Source of the DNA: Alphaproteobacteria bacterium UBA2966
GTDB lineage: Bacteria > Pseudomonadota > Alphaproteobacteria > UBA2966
Reading direction: 5' to 3'
Assembly: GCA_002348365.1 (NCBI GenBank)
Contig: DEBC01000133.1
Span: 1 to 31,754 of the forward strand
DNA: 31,754 nucleotides
In this document: positions 31,607-31,754 of the stretch, piece after piece
Numbering within the stretch: position 1 is the stretch's first letter
Layout of the letters: every line of letters starts with the position of its first letter
Notes under the pieces: generated by a model
Seen by the model: the letters and a program-made list of their open reading frames with translations, nothing else
The model's database searches: none
Told to the model about the DNA's origin: nothing
Made by a program: the position numbers and the translations under genes

Positions 31607-31754
31607 TCATGAGCTGTCATCCGCTACCACATGTAGAAAGATGATTGCCTTTGCGACGACGCACTCGTCGGTCCGATTGTCAGCCCACGTACCGGTGGTT
31701 GCAACCACCCAAGCGACACAGATCATTGCGGCGACTCCGGCATACTGAATGCCA
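31607..31754 (-). CDS. Possible 3' end of a small hypothetical protein
   Basis: An open frame enters from beyond the window end and stops at 31607-31609. About 48 residues are visible, with a hydrophobic segment (YAGVAAMICVAWVVATTG) resembling a signal peptide or membrane helix. On the other strand an alternative 59-residue frame starts at GTG 31569 after GGGAGG. Neither resembles a known family and at most one can be real. Confidence 0.25.
   Translation of the reverse strand, partial: GIQYAGVAAMICVAWVVATTGTWADNRTDECVVAKAIIFLHVVADDSS
31694..31709. repeat. Perfect 16-bp palindrome
   Basis: GGTGGTTGCAACCACC is its own reverse complement. It lies at the window edge in sequence without a secure gene. 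About one such site is expected by chance in a window of this length, so it is only suggestive. Confidence 0.3.

Noticed and set aside
31314..31754. Chromosomal origin at the right end
   Set aside because: No TTATNCACA-like boxes and no strongly AT-rich unwinding stretch; composition is only moderately reduced.
1..31754. CRISPR arrays, tRNA genes, transposases, integrases
   Set aside because: No regularly spaced repeats, no tRNA-like cloverleaf with CCA-end context and no recognisable recombinase domain were found by reading both strands.

Overview
The window is about 31.7 kb of a GC-rich (roughly 60 percent by eye) bacterial chromosome. The dnaA, dnaN, recF and gyrB proteins, the heptose genes hldE and hldD, and DUF4170-like and YcgN-like proteins point to an alphaproteobacterium, most likely a free-living, metabolically versatile one of Rhodospirillales-like type. 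The lineage is inferred from family resemblance only. No tRNA, rRNA, CRISPR array, transposase or phage gene was found.

Region 1 (1-12.6 kb) is an accessory catabolic or detoxification neighbourhood. It holds a class III CoA-transferase (5' end outside the window), a beta-hydroxyacid dehydrogenase resembling sulfolactaldehyde reductase YihU, four short-chain dehydrogenases (SDRs) of different subfamilies and two complete glutathione S-transferases. It also holds an L-2-hydroxyglutarate-oxidase-like flavoprotein, an ABM monooxygenase-like protein, a DUF4170-like protein, a metallo-beta-lactamase-fold hydrolase and a sirtuin. Strands alternate, so these are several small units. One clear co-directional run is GST, flavoprotein, ABM, DUF4170 (7182-9616). 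A coupled pair of unknown helical proteins and a divergent EEP-family hydrolase lie at 2.1-3.8 kb, next to a nested inverted-repeat element.

Region 2 (12.7-19 kb) is envelope-related. It starts with a 3'-truncated GST, then a minus-strand operon (PPP-type phosphatase, hldE, hldD) for ADP-heptose synthesis. Divergent from it is a two-gene ABC-2 exporter, followed by a histidine phosphatase.

Region 3 (19-24.3 kb) holds a cobD/cbiB gene with an apparent single-base frameshift, an SCO1/SenC copper chaperone, a YcgN-like Cys-cluster protein, a DapA-superfamily lyase, a YgjP-like metallopeptidase and a Bcr/CflA-type MFS transporter.

Region 4 (24.3-31.3 kb, minus strand) is the replication cluster: a rhodanese-like protein, dnaA, dnaN, recF and gyrB. 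The dnaA-dnaN gap carries several strong dyads, including a possible three-way-junction fold just after dnaA. I found no consensus DnaA boxes in the gaps around dnaA.

The observations I rate highest are an SDR whose catalytic Asn and Lys appear to have traded places (6330-7088), the structured dnaA 3' region, the frameshifted cobD, the paired HEPN-like proteins and the glutathione/SDR catabolic island.
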